Assembly (NCBI GenBank): GCA_944382965.1
Contig: CALWOA010000012.1
Coordinates: 1 to 64,000 of the forward strand
DNA length: 64,000 nucleotides
Reading direction: 5' to 3'
Source of the DNA: an uncultured Oscillospiraceae bacterium
Lineage (GTDB): Bacteria > Bacillota > Clostridia > Oscillospirales > Oscillospiraceae
Shown here: one piece after another, positions 1 through 8,956 of the stretch
How the letters are laid out: each line of letters starts with the position of its first letter
How positions within the stretch are numbered: position 1 is the first letter of the stretch
Notes under the pieces: model-generated
Told to the model about the DNA's origin: nothing
The model's database searches: none
What the model saw: the letters and a program-made list of their open reading frames with translations, nothing else
Translations under genes and position numbers: made by a program

Positions 1-76
1 TGTTTTCCCCGCTACTTTTACCTCCTTACAGGCTTTCGCCCACTTAAAGTTTATTTGTAGCAACGTATCGCTACAC
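1..76 (-). mobile_element. Probable 5' end of a group II intron (continues off the left edge)
   Basis: Read on the minus strand, the giant helicase frame stops making family sense after its FCD residues and meets GTGTAGCGATACGTTGCTAC, then a stop. The 5' GTG, the GTAGC/GCTAC stem, and a following stretch with CTGTAAGG and GGGGAAAACA resemble domain I of ribosomal-type group II introns such as Ll.LtrB. The inferred first intron base is 76 and the last exon base is 77. Splicing would restore the helicase frame as FCD followed by an I/S-type continuation. The intron body, its encoded protein and the 3' junction lie outside the window, so the call is an inference. A simple truncation or another insertion is the alternative. 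Confidence 0.5.
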
Positions 77-3000
77 TATCACAAAAAATCATTTGGGTGA
101 GCCTGTCTGCCTGCCCGTCTTTCCAGATGGCCAGAACCTTTTCCACACAGGCATTGACCTTGCTGCCCGGCTCATCCGGGAGCATGGGATTCATCAGGCG
201 CTGATCCAGACCGATTTTTCGACCATCCGAGGTAATGCGCAGCATATTGTCCTCAGAGGGGTCAACCATACCGCTGTGTACCTTGACAGCCCGGTCGGAC
301 AGGGTTGCAACCATTTCCTTCTGAACAGAGGACGGCTGCACCACCACGGTTTCAAACTTGGCGTCGGGAACCGGCAGATGGAGCTGGTCAGAGGTCTTGA
401 TGTCGGCTACTTCCTTGAACATGGACATCAGCTCCGGAAGGTTGAAGAACTTGGCAAACCGGGTCCGGGCCCGGTAGCCGGTGCCCTCGGGGGCCAGTTC
501 AATGGCGGTGACGGTTTCGCCAAAGGTGGAGGCCCATGCGTCGAAGTGAGACAAGCCCTTCTGCTGCAAGGTGTTGTACTGAAGATAGCGCATCAGGGTA
601 TACAACTCAGTCATGGAATTGCTGACCGGAGTGCCGCTGGCAAAGACCACGCCCCGCCCGCCGGTAATCTCATCCAGATACCGGCACTTCATGAACATAT
701 CGGAACTTCTCTGCGCCTCAGATGTGGAAAGACCTGCGATGTTCCGCATTTTCGTGTACAAAAAGAGGTTCTTGTAGGCTTGCGACTCGTCCACAAACAG
801 CCGGTCTACACCCAGCTGCTCAAAGGTAATCACATCGTCTTTTCGCTCGGTGTTGTTCAGCTTTTCCAGCCGGGCCTGGAGGGATTTCCTTGTTTTTTCC
901 ATCTGCTTGATGGAGAAGGATTCCCCGCGATTGCGTTTCAGCTCATCCAGCGCGTTGGTTACATCATCGATTTCCTGCTGCAAGAGCCGCTGCTGCCGCT
1001 CTGCGGAAATGGGAATCTTCTCAAACTGGGAGTGGCCGATGATGACTGCATCATAGTCACCGGTGGCGATCCGGGCGCAGAACTTCTTACGCCGGTCGGG
1101 GGCGAAGTCCTTTTCCGTGGTGACCAGCAGATTGGCGTTGGGATACAGCCGCAGGAACTCATTGGACCACTGGAGGATCAGGTGATTGGGCACCACAAAC
1201 ATGGACTTCTGGCACAGCCCCAGACGCTTGCTCTCCATGGCGGAGGCTGCCATCTCGAAGCTTTTCCCCGCTCCTACCTCGTGGGCCAGCAGGGTGTTGC
1301 CGCCATAAAGTACATGGGCAATGGCGTTTCGCTGATGTTCCCGGAGAGTGATCTCCGGATTCATGCCCACAAAGTGGATGTGACTGCCGTCAAATTCCCG
1401 GGGACGCTGGGAGTTGAACAGTTCATTGTACTGGGTTACCAGGGTTTCCCGGCGGCTGGCATCTTTCCAGATCCAGTCCCGGAACGCATCCTTGATTGCC
1501 TGCTGCTTCTGCTGGGCCAGGGTGGTTGCGGGTTTGTTCAGAACCCGTTTTTCTTTCCCGTCCGCATCCTGCACCGTGTCATAAATCCGGACATCCCGGA
1601 GGTTCAATGTATCCTCCAGAATCCGGTAGGCGCTGGCCCGCTCTGTGCCGTAGGTCACGGTAGCGGCCACGTCGTTTCTGCCAATGGAGGTTTTGCCGGA
1701 GATGTTCCACTCCGCTGTTTGGGCAGCGAAATGGACCTGGATAGACCGGCGCAGGTAGTAGGGCGTGTCAAAGGTCTCCACCATAAACTGCTGGATGTAG
1801 GACTTGTCCAGCCAGGTGGCTCCCAGACGGACATCGATTTCTGAAGCATCCAGGTCTTTGGGCTGGGCCTTTTCCAGAGCGGATACATTCACCCCGTAGC
1901 CGGAATCCGTCTGTGCTGCCAGCTGTGCCACTTTCAGCTTGGCACGGACATTGCCGGACAGATAATCGTCGGCAGTGTGCCAGCCCTGGGTAATGTCCTC
2001 GGCGGATGCTTCCAGCGGGTCACGGAAAATGACGCCCTGGAGGGAGGAAATCAGATCGTCGTACTGATCCGGCGTACCCAGAAGCTGTGCCATGTAGGGA
2101 AGGTCTACCTTGCCGTGTTCTCCGATGGATACCGCCAGGGCTTCTGCAGGGGTGTCCACGCTGGTAATCTGCCGCTCGGGACGAATGGTACGCTTGGTGA
2201 AAATGTCCGCCTTGGCTTTCAGATTCTTTTCTTCATCCAGGATTTCCAGAGAGCAGAGCAGGTAATAGGAAGAATCCTGGGAGAAGGCCAGGGCATTTGC
2301 CCGGGCGTTGATCAGCCCGTATTTTGCGGTGAACTGATCGTATGCGGCATTCAGCTCCTGCTGCTTGTCGGAGATGGCGGTGTCCGGATAATCTTCCAGC
2401 TGGTAGGTGATGAGATCCGAAAGAATCCGACGCAGGTTCACCATTCCTTTCACCCGCTCTTTTGCGGTGGCATTCAGATCCGGCTGAACCATGATGCTGT
2501 TTTCCCGGTAGTAGACCTCACCCTCTACAACGGTGTAGGAATAGTTCTTCACCTCCGGGTCGGCGGGAATGGTGTTCTGGAGCGGAGCACTTTCATCCAG
2601 GTCCGGCAGCTCCGCTTCCCGGTAGGTACCCTGGATGTGCCGCACCGCTTCCTGAAGAAGATCCCCAAGGGAGCGGTCTTCCAGGGGCTGCACTGTATAG
2701 TCCATGCCATGGGCGGTGTTGACGGAGCTGTTTTTGCCCAGAACCATTTCCGGGTGATCCAGGAAATAGCTGTTGATTGCGTAGCCATCCTCTGTCTGAC
2801 CCAAATGCACCCAGTCCGGTTCCAGATCCATGGGCCGATCCCGCTTCTGCAGGAAGAGAATATCCGAGACCACTTCCGCACCGGCATTGGCCTTGAAGGC
2901 AGTGTTGGGCAGACGGATGGCTCCCAGCAGCTCGGCTCGCTGACCCAGGTAGCGCCGGACTTCCGGATTCTTGGCATCCATGGTATACCGGCTGGTGACA

Positions 3001-6000
3001 AAGGCTGCGACACCGCCGGGGCGGAGCTGGTCAAGAGACTTGGCCAGGAAGTAATTGTGGATGGAAAAACCCAGCCGGTTATAGCCCCGGTCGTTGACTT
3101 TGTAATCTCCAAAGGGGACATTGCCGATGGCCAGATCAAAGAAGTCCCGGCGGTCGGTGGTTTCAAATCCGGCGATGGTAATGTTGGCGTTGGGATAAAG
3201 CTGCCGGGCAATCCGTCCGGAGATGGAGTCCAGCTCCACACCATACAGGCGGCTGTTTTTCATTTCCTCCGGCAGCATTCCGAAGAAGTTGCCAATACCC
3301 ATTGCCGGTTCCAGGATGTTTCCGGTCTGGAATCCCATTTGTCCTACGGCATCGTAGACTGCCCGGATGATGGTGGGGCTGGTATAGTGAGCATTGAGGG
3401 TGGAACTTCTGGCAGCGGCGTATTCTTCCTCGGACAAGAGATCCTTTAGAGTGGTGTATTCCTTGCTCCAGGAATCCTTGGATGGGTCAAAGGCATCTGC
3501 CAGACCGCCCCATCCTACATACCGGGAAAGCACTTCCTGCTGTTCCGCAGTAGCCTGCTGACCGGTGGATTCCAGCTCCTGCAGAAGCTGGATGGCACGG
3601 ATATTGGCCTGGAACTTTGCTTTGGGGCCGCCTTCACCCAGGTGGTCGTCGGTAATAACATAGTTCTTAGCCGGTGGGGCGTTCACACGGTTTTCCTGGA
3701 GCGCTGCATCTATTTTCCCAACCAGTTCCAGAATCTCCGGATTTTGCCACCCATCCACTCGTTCGTAATCCCGAATCAGGGTATCGTGACCATCTTTGCA
3801 TTGAATGAGATCCAGGCTCCCAGGCAGAGGGGTTCTGGTGTTCTGCACACCCAGAGCCTTGACCCGATCCGTCGGGAGGGAGCGGTACGCTGCCATTGCT
3901 TCCTCAAAGGTGCTGTACTCCTTCAGCTGCAATGCCCCACGCACCTGCAAATCCTCTACCACATAGTAGTAATCGATAAAGGAATTGGACTGCTGTGGCT
4001 GAATTTCCTGCTGGGGTTCCAGATACTGACGGATTGCGGCAATCGGCTCCACCCGGAAAATGGGGAAGCCCGCTGCCTGGATGAAGGAGATGTCCTGCAA
4101 ATTGACCGTGCCGGAGTTTTCATTGACCCGGTCAACCATGAATGTTCGGCCATTCATTTCAAAGGTGGTCTCTCCGGGAACCAGGTAGTCCCTGGCAAAT
4201 TCCTCATCCGAGAGAACCGCATCCTTTGCAGCAGGATGGAGAATCTGCTGCACCTGTTCACGAAGTCCAGGGGTGTCACGCAGTTCCGCCGCATCGATCC
4301 ATGCATACGCCTGCTCCCAGTTTTGAAAGGTGACAGGGTAACCCGATTCCCCGGCGGTAAAGACCAGATTTTCATTCAGGCCAGGGTTTGCCCCCTGGGG
4401 ATAAAAGAGAAAACCGGCAGTTTCCATGGCACGGACGATGGTTTGCTCTTGCTCTGAGAGAGCATCCATCGCAGCCTGCTTTTCACTGGCTTGCTGGGAT
4501 TCCCAGGCTTCTATTTCTATTTGTAAGTCATTGGATTGTTCCAGCTCGTTGACCTGCGCATGGGCCTTTTCATCCGGGTAATCGCCGTAGATACGCAGGT
4601 ATTTCTTGTCCTCCAGATCGTATACGGCAGCACCGTCATAGGCAAAGCCATCCGGTTCCATGGAGCCGTCCACATACTTCAGTGCGGCTTCTTCTGCTTC
4701 GCTCAGAGTATGGTAGTCGCCTCGCTCGTCAAAGCCGTTTTCAAAATGGTGGTAGACGACAACCTCATACCGGGGAACCATGCGCTGTGCATCTTCCATC
4801 TCTTGCCAAGTTATGAATTTTCCTTCCTGAACAAGTTGGGCAATGCGGTTACGCACCGCTTCCCAGGGAAACTGCACGTCAATATCGCTTCCAGACCGGG
4901 TGAAATGCAGCGGTTTAGCAGGATTTGCGCCGTATTCTCTGGCCAACCATTCGGCGGCACCGTCCTCCTGCCCGTGTTCCTCCATGAAACGGACTACGGC
5001 TTGCTTGCTCTGAGGATCTCCATTCCATGCACGGATTGCATCATCGATGTCATCCTGAGAGAGAGGACGAAGCAGCTCGTGGAGCCGGGGATAGGTTCCG
5101 TCGATAATCTCCCGATGCAGGCGCTGACGGAACTCTGGCATGTCGGAATAAAGGCGGAGCAATTCCATGTTGCCGGACCCCAGAACGGCACGGCGGATAG
5201 CGGCGTTGCCTTCAATCACGGCGTTCTCATAGTCACTGTGACCGCAGGCATTGCGGTAGGCGGTGTCCTGGAGAACAGCTTCCAGCACAATGGGCTTGTA
5301 TTGCTCATGCAGCTCCCGAATGGTGGGGGCTGCATGGGTTTCCCCATCCCGGAACACTCTGGTTCCGTCTGCGCCAAACTCCGCTTCCTGGGCATCGATG
5401 GATTGTTCCGCTTCGTGGTCGATGGAAAGAAGCGAATACTCCCGGCGCTGGGTACTGCCCTCCATGGCAGCGGAGACAGTCACATCGTGCTTATCCCGCA
5501 GCTTCTCCACAACCTGCTCCAGACGACTTACCGGGAACCCACACATTTCCACACGGCCGCCGGTGGGAATGGTGCGGGAGACAAGCTGGAGTCCCAGCTC
5601 CGGCGCAGCCACTTTGGCGTCCTCACCGTAAATTTCAAAGAAGTCCCCCATCTGATACAGAACGATATCATCCGGGTGGCGTTCCTTGACACCGTTGTAT
5701 GCCCAGACAGACGCATCCGTCTGTCTATCTTCCAGGGTATTCCCTTCTTCCGGAGCGATTGCATCCAGATCATTTGCCAATACCGGCGCGTCCTCTACCC
5801 GGAATCCCTTTGGGGGCGGGTCCAGTTGCTTCAAGAAATCTTGCGGAATGGTTTGCCCATGCTCATCCCGATACAAAACCACCGTGATGGGGGCACCGTA
5901 GTATGTCTCTTCCTGGATGTCCTGGATGAACTGCTCCGCATCCGTATACTCCACAACTTCGCCCGGCTCCCCATTGGTGCCCAAATATTCAATCCGGCCT

Positions 6001-8288
6001 ACGGTTTCCAGTTCCGGTTCTGACTCAGCCAGGGCTTTTTCTTCCTGAATTTTGTCGTATTCGGCCTGCTCCTGTTCGGTCAGATACCGCCCTTTACGGA
6101 TCAGGTCAGTAATCCTTCGGGAAACCTTCTCCCAGGAGAGGGAGACGTCCGGGCAATCCAGTTTTTTGAAGCGCATGCCTTTGCTGTCATGGCTTTCCTC
6201 ACTGTATGTGGCACCGGACAGAGCGTGGGAATGCCCGCCAATGCCATGTTCGTGTTTCAGGAAATCCGCTTTTTCCTTTTCCGTGTGGGACTCCTGGAAG
6301 AAGGCAAAGATACGGCTTTTGCCCCCAGAGACACCGCTGCCCGAAGCAAGGGCGGCATCAATTTCATCCTGGGTGATGTGCTGAGAACTGGAAGGAACTT
6401 CCATCTGCTCCGCAGAAAAAGTCCGGCGGGGCAGATCCAGATCCTGAAGGTTTTGCAGCAGCTCGTCCAGTTTGTGGTAATGGAACCGCAGCAGCCACCG
6501 ATCCTCTTTATAATCATGGTGGAACTGCTGTAACTCTGCCGCCAGTACCGTCCGGAACTCCGAACTTTTCAGCTGTTCTGCGATCCAGGCAGTCTGCTCT
6601 GGGAAGCCCCGTTCCGGATTCTCCGACAGGCTTTCCAAATACCCGGAGACTCTGGCTTCCTCGCTGAAATCGTGGTACAGATTCCAAAACTGCTCTGCCA
6701 AGAGACTCCGTTCATACCCTTCTGCTTCCGCCAGTTCAATGTTGGTGGCAAACTGACCAGCTTCCAGAAGCTGACCAATCCGCTCTGCGGCAGCAGCCCA
6801 GGAAATCACCTGGGCAGATCGGTCATACCGGGCAGATTCTCCATGGGACAGGCGGATGCCCTCCTGGTCGTACCAGACATTCATACTGCCAATGCCATTG
6901 CCCCCGTGGTAGAGCCGCTGCAGATAGGCAGCAATTTCTTCGGCGGGTTTCTGCTTTTCAAATGCAGCCACAATCCGCTCCCGCTGCCGGTCGGTATTGC
7001 CGCCCAAACGCAGGACGTGATCTATCTCTTCCTGGGTAAAAGAAAAAGCGGAGGGTGCCGGTTCTGCACGCTCCGCATCTGCAATGGATTCAATTTGTTC
7101 CGCCTCTGTGGGGAAGAAGGAAAACTGCGTTTCCACCAAAGGCGGGGTTTCTTCCGTCAGGCGTAGATCAGTTCCTTCAGAATCACTTCTTCCGCCTGGG
7201 CCCTCAGGCTGTTCATCAAGCCCACCCATTTCATCGGGTCGCTGGCCTTCAGTTCCTCCGTCACCCCTGCCGCCTTCGCCAGCTGGGGCATCATCTGCTC
7301 CAATCGCCGGTTCGCAGTCTCCTCGATCTCCGCCAGATGGGGGTACAGCTGCTCCGACAGGATCAGGCTGTTCCACAGTACCGGACGATGCTCCTGCAGG
7401 TACTGCTTGCGCATCCTCCCGTACTTGCCCAGGGGCTTCGTCTCCTGCTGGGACAGTTCCAGGTCGGGAATCCAATAATCCCCGCTGCGTGTGTAGGTCA
7501 GATTGTTCTCCATGTGTAACGCTCCTTTCCGCTTGGTGCTCTCGATCATATCGTTTGATGGTGACTTCCATGGTCCGCAGGATGGCTTCGCTGATCTGGC
7601 TGACGGCGCTGCCCAGGGCGGATACCGCCTGGGGGGTGTTGAAATCCAGCACGGGGGCAAAGTCCTCCGGGGCAAAGCGGCTGGCCTCTGCCAGACCGCA
7701 CCGGGCAAACAGGGTATAGTTTACACTGACTGCCGCTGCGTTGATGAATGACACGCCTTTGTCATATTCATGATACCCTTCCAGGCCGGAACCGTCAACG
7801 ATGCCGAGGATGTCCTGCTGGTGGGCCAGAAAATAGTTGGTCACCTGGACATAAACAATCTGTTCCAGCTGCTCCGCAAAGTCTCCACTGCCCGGAATGG
7901 AGAATTGCTGCTCCAAGTCAGCGGAGACCGCCTGTTCATGCTCCGGGCGGTAGCTCCAGAGGTTGGGTCTGCGGGAGCGTTCGCTGCCGCCGGTGTCGGA
8001 GACATCAAACACATACTTGAGCTTCGGGGTGTCGCCGGAAGAATCAATCAGGGCAATGCCCTTGGCTCCCCGGCGGATGTAGCGGCCCATGTATTGGTTC
8101 CAGATGTCAAAGCTGGCACAGGCGGTGGCTTCCGGGCGTTGGGCGTAGATCAGGAGCTGCTCGTGGTAAGGATACTTGTACAGCCGGGCGGCGGTGTTCA
8201 GAAAATCTGTCCAGCTGAGATAGCTGCCGGTGATTCGGACAGCGGTTTCCTCTGCCAGCCGGGCATAACGAGTGACATTGGTTGGCAT
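51..8288 (-). CDS. Giant ICE protein: ArdC-like, MutS-I-like, N6-methylase-like and SNF2 helicase modules
   Basis: This is the very large protein typical of Tn1549/CTn-like elements, thought to process or protect transferred DNA. An ArdC-like N-terminal domain covers residues 1-100. A G/P/D/R-rich linker follows (about 259-378). Three related modules share an (I/V)-x-x-R-I-x-x-L-(I/V/L)-x-x-G core. A MutS domain-I-like stretch (YQMGDFFEIYGEDA) lies between them. A methylase-like part has motif I EPAMGIGN (E1660) and an NVPFG motif IV (N1723). The helicase has Walker A GAGKS (K2342) and a DESQ box (D2500). Start ATG at 8288 follows AAGGAGG. The frame ends at LTQMIFCD plus about eight foreign residues, before the C-terminal helicase lobe, so it is interrupted, probably by the intron at the left edge. 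Confidence 0.85.
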   Translation of the reverse strand: MPTNVTRYARLAEETAVRITGSYLSWTDFLNTAARLYKYPYHEQLLIYAQRPEATACASFDIWNQYMGRYIRRGAKGIALIDSSGDTPKLKYVFDVSDTGGSERSRRPNLWSYRPEHEQAVSADLEQQFSIPGSGDFAEQLEQIVYVQVTNYFLAHQQDILGIVDGSGLEGYHEYDKGVSFINAAAVSVNYTLFARCGLAEASRFAPEDFAPVLDFNTPQAVSALGSAVSQISEAILRTMEVTIKRYDREHQAERSVTHGEQSDLHTQRGLLDSRPGTVPAGDEAPGQVREDAQAVPAGASSGTVEQPDPVGAAVPPSGGDRGDCEPAIGADDAPAGEGGRGDGGTEGQRPDEMGGLDEQPEGPGGRSDSEGTDLRLTEETPPLVETQFSFFPTEAEQIESIADAERAEPAPSAFSFTQEEIDHVLRLGGNTDRQRERIVAAFEKQKPAEEIAAYLQRLYHGGNGIGSMNVWYDQEGIRLSHGESARYDRSAQVISWAAAAERIGQLLEAGQFATNIELAEAEGYERSLLAEQFWNLYHDFSEEARVSGYLESLSENPERGFPEQTAWIAEQLKSSEFRTVLAAELQQFHHDYKEDRWLLRFHYHKLDELLQNLQDLDLPRRTFSAEQMEVPSSSQHITQDEIDAALASGSGVSGGKSRIFAFFQESHTEKEKADFLKHEHGIGGHSHALSGATYSEESHDSKGMRFKKLDCPDVSLSWEKVSRRITDLIRKGRYLTEQEQAEYDKIQEEKALAESEPELETVGRIEYLGTNGEPGEVVEYTDAEQFIQDIQEETYYGAPITVVLYRDEHGQTIPQDFLKQLDPPPKGFRVEDAPVLANDLDAIAPEEGNTLEDRQTDASVWAYNGVKERHPDDIVLYQMGDFFEIYGEDAKVAAPELGLQLVSRTIPTGGRVEMCGFPVSRLEQVVEKLRDKHDVTVSAAMEGSTQRREYSLLSIDHEAEQSIDAQEAEFGADGTRVFRDGETHAAPTIRELHEQYKPIVLEAVLQDTAYRNACGHSDYENAVIEGNAAIRRAVLGSGNMELLRLYSDMPEFRQRLHREIIDGTYPRLHELLRPLSQDDIDDAIRAWNGDPQSKQAVVRFMEEHGQEDGAAEWLAREYGANPAKPLHFTRSGSDIDVQFPWEAVRNRIAQLVQEGKFITWQEMEDAQRMVPRYEVVVYHHFENGFDERGDYHTLSEAEEAALKYVDGSMEPDGFAYDGAAVYDLEDKKYLRIYGDYPDEKAHAQVNELEQSNDLQIEIEAWESQQASEKQAAMDALSEQEQTIVRAMETAGFLFYPQGANPGLNENLVFTAGESGYPVTFQNWEQAYAWIDAAELRDTPGLREQVQQILHPAAKDAVLSDEEFARDYLVPGETTFEMNGRTFMVDRVNENSGTVNLQDISFIQAAGFPIFRVEPIAAIRQYLEPQQEIQPQQSNSFIDYYYVVEDLQVRGALQLKEYSTFEEAMAAYRSLPTDRVKALGVQNTRTPLPGSLDLIQCKDGHDTLIRDYERVDGWQNPEILELVGKIDAALQENRVNAPPAKNYVITDDHLGEGGPKAKFQANIRAIQLLQELESTGQQATAEQQEVLSRYVGWGGLADAFDPSKDSWSKEYTTLKDLLSEEEYAAARSSTLNAHYTSPTIIRAVYDAVGQMGFQTGNILEPAMGIGNFFGMLPEEMKNSRLYGVELDSISGRIARQLYPNANITIAGFETTDRRDFFDLAIGNVPFGDYKVNDRGYNRLGFSIHNYFLAKSLDQLRPGGVAAFVTSRYTMDAKNPEVRRYLGQRAELLGAIRLPNTAFKANAGAEVVSDILFLQKRDRPMDLEPDWVHLGQTEDGYAINSYFLDHPEMVLGKNSSVNTAHGMDYTVQPLEDRSLGDLLQEAVRHIQGTYREAELPDLDESAPLQNTIPADPEVKNYSYTVVEGEVYYRENSIMVQPDLNATAKERVKGMVNLRRILSDLITYQLEDYPDTAISDKQQELNAAYDQFTAKYGLINARANALAFSQDSSYYLLCSLEILDEEKNLKAKADIFTKRTIRPERQITSVDTPAEALAVSIGEHGKVDLPYMAQLLGTPDQYDDLISSLQGVIFRDPLEASAEDITQGWHTADDYLSGNVRAKLKVAQLAAQTDSGYGVNVSALEKAQPKDLDASEIDVRLGATWLDKSYIQQFMVETFDTPYYLRRSIQVHFAAQTAEWNISGKTSIGRNDVAATVTYGTERASAYRILEDTLNLRDVRIYDTVQDADGKEKRVLNKPATTLAQQKQQAIKDAFRDWIWKDASRRETLVTQYNELFNSQRPREFDGSHIHFVGMNPEITLREHQRNAIAHVLYGGNTLLAHEVGAGKSFEMAASAMESKRLGLCQKSMFVVPNHLILQWSNEFLRLYPNANLLVTTEKDFAPDRRKKFCARIATGDYDAVIIGHSQFEKIPISAERQQRLLQQEIDDVTNALDELKRNRGESFSIKQMEKTRKSLQARLEKLNNTERKDDVITFEQLGVDRLFVDESQAYKNLFLYTKMRNIAGLSTSEAQRSSDMFMKCRYLDEITGGRGVVFASGTPVSNSMTELYTLMRYLQYNTLQQKGLSHFDAWASTFGETVTAIELAPEGTGYRARTRFAKFFNLPELMSMFKEVADIKTSDQLHLPVPDAKFETVVVQPSSVQKEMVATLSDRAVKVHSGMVDPSEDNMLRITSDGRKIGLDQRLMNPMLPDEPGSKVNACVEKVLAIWKDGQADRLTQMIFCDSVAIRCYK
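7157..7513 (-). CDS. tnpV: TnpV-like transposon-encoded protein, overprinted on the giant helicase gene
   Basis: A 118-residue protein begins MENNLTYTRSGDYWIPDLEL and matches the TnpV family (start, YTRxGDYxIPDL block, GKYGRMRKQYL block, closing LRAQAEEVILKELIY). The ATG at 7513 follows AAAGGAG at good spacing. It lies entirely within the giant helicase gene in another frame on the same strand. There the long frame encodes only a Gly/Pro/Arg/Asp-rich linker, whereas the TnpV frame has normal composition. TnpV is known from Tn4451-type elements and has no firmly established activity. The TnpV frame seems to be the constrained one, with the linker as read-through. Confidence 0.75.
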   Translation of the reverse strand: MENNLTYTRSGDYWIPDLELSQQETKPLGKYGRMRKQYLQEHRPVLWNSLILSEQLYPHLAEIEETANRRLEQMMPQLAKAAGVTEELKASDPMKWVGLMNSLRAQAEEVILKELIYA

Positions 8289-8303
8289 GAATGCTTATCC
8301 TCC

Positions 8304-8936
8304 TTACTGTTTTACAAAGAATTTCCGGTACAGATACTGTCCCAGCACCAGGGCAGCTGCCAGGAAGAAGAGGACAGCGGGGACAATTTTGGAAATCATG
8401 CCATTGTCCACGATTGCCGGATTCCCGTCCGGAACTGTGGTTTCCGCTATTGAAGTTTCGGCGGCGAAGGTGGGCACCGGTTCCGGTTCAAAAGTTTCCG
8501 CCAGCTGTTCCCGGTGGGCTTCCTGTTCCTCATCTACAGTTATGGTGAGAAAAAGGGAAGCATCCTGCTCCTGAGAGACAAAGATTTCCACGGTGCTGGG
8601 AGTTACGGAAAAGTGGTCGCTGTCCAGAACATAGGCATTCTGTACCAGATAGGTTCCTTCTTTCAGCCAGGCCCCACCGGCGTAATAGTCCAGACCGCTG
8701 ATCTGGACGGTGTCTGTCTGGGAGCTGCCCTGACGCTGGAAATCCACGCACAGAACCCCTTCAAATCCCAGCGGCGGGTCTGCGGAAATGGCCACATAGC
8801 CCAGTCCTTCCAGAGAGGGTTCCGGAAGAGGGACGTAGGTTTCCTGCACAATGCTGGCGGAAGCTACCGGACTTAGAACAAAAACCAGGCAAAGCGCCGC
8901 CAGAATCAGTATCAGAAAATGATGTTGTTTTCTCAT
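8304..8936 (-). CDS. Secreted, C-terminally membrane-anchored beta-domain protein
   Basis: A protein of about 210 residues with an N-terminal signal peptide (hydrophobic core LILILAALCLVFVL, then ASA). It has an extracellular beta-type domain and one C-terminal transmembrane helix (VPAVLFFLAAALVLGQYLY) before a basic tail. The domain pattern (WLKEGTYLVQNAY, SDHFSV, ASLFLTIT) is shared with the N-terminal part of the adjacent hydrolase-like gene, so the two are paralogous there. In Tn1549-like elements a small signal-plus-TM protein commonly follows the hydrolase gene. ATG 8936 is preferred over the in-frame TTG at 8942 because AGAAAGGA is correctly spaced for it. No enzyme motif is seen; a role in the envelope part of the transfer machine is inferred. 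Confidence 0.7.
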   Translation of the reverse strand: MRKQHHFLILILAALCLVFVLSPVASASIVQETYVPLPEPSLEGLGYVAISADPPLGFEGVLCVDFQRQGSSQTDTVQISGLDYYAGGAWLKEGTYLVQNAYVLDSDHFSVTPSTVEIFVSQEQDASLFLTITVDEEQEAHREQLAETFEPEPVPTFAAETSIAETTVPDGNPAIVDNGMISKIVPAVLFFLAAALVLGQYLYRKFFVKQ

Positions 8937-8956
8937 AGTCAATCCTTTCTCTAAGG

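Noticed and set aside
93..6023. Long plus-strand frames opposite the giant helicase gene
   Set aside because: They mirror a GC-rich coding strand, lack ribosome sites and show no family motifs; the minus-strand protein is clearly the real one.
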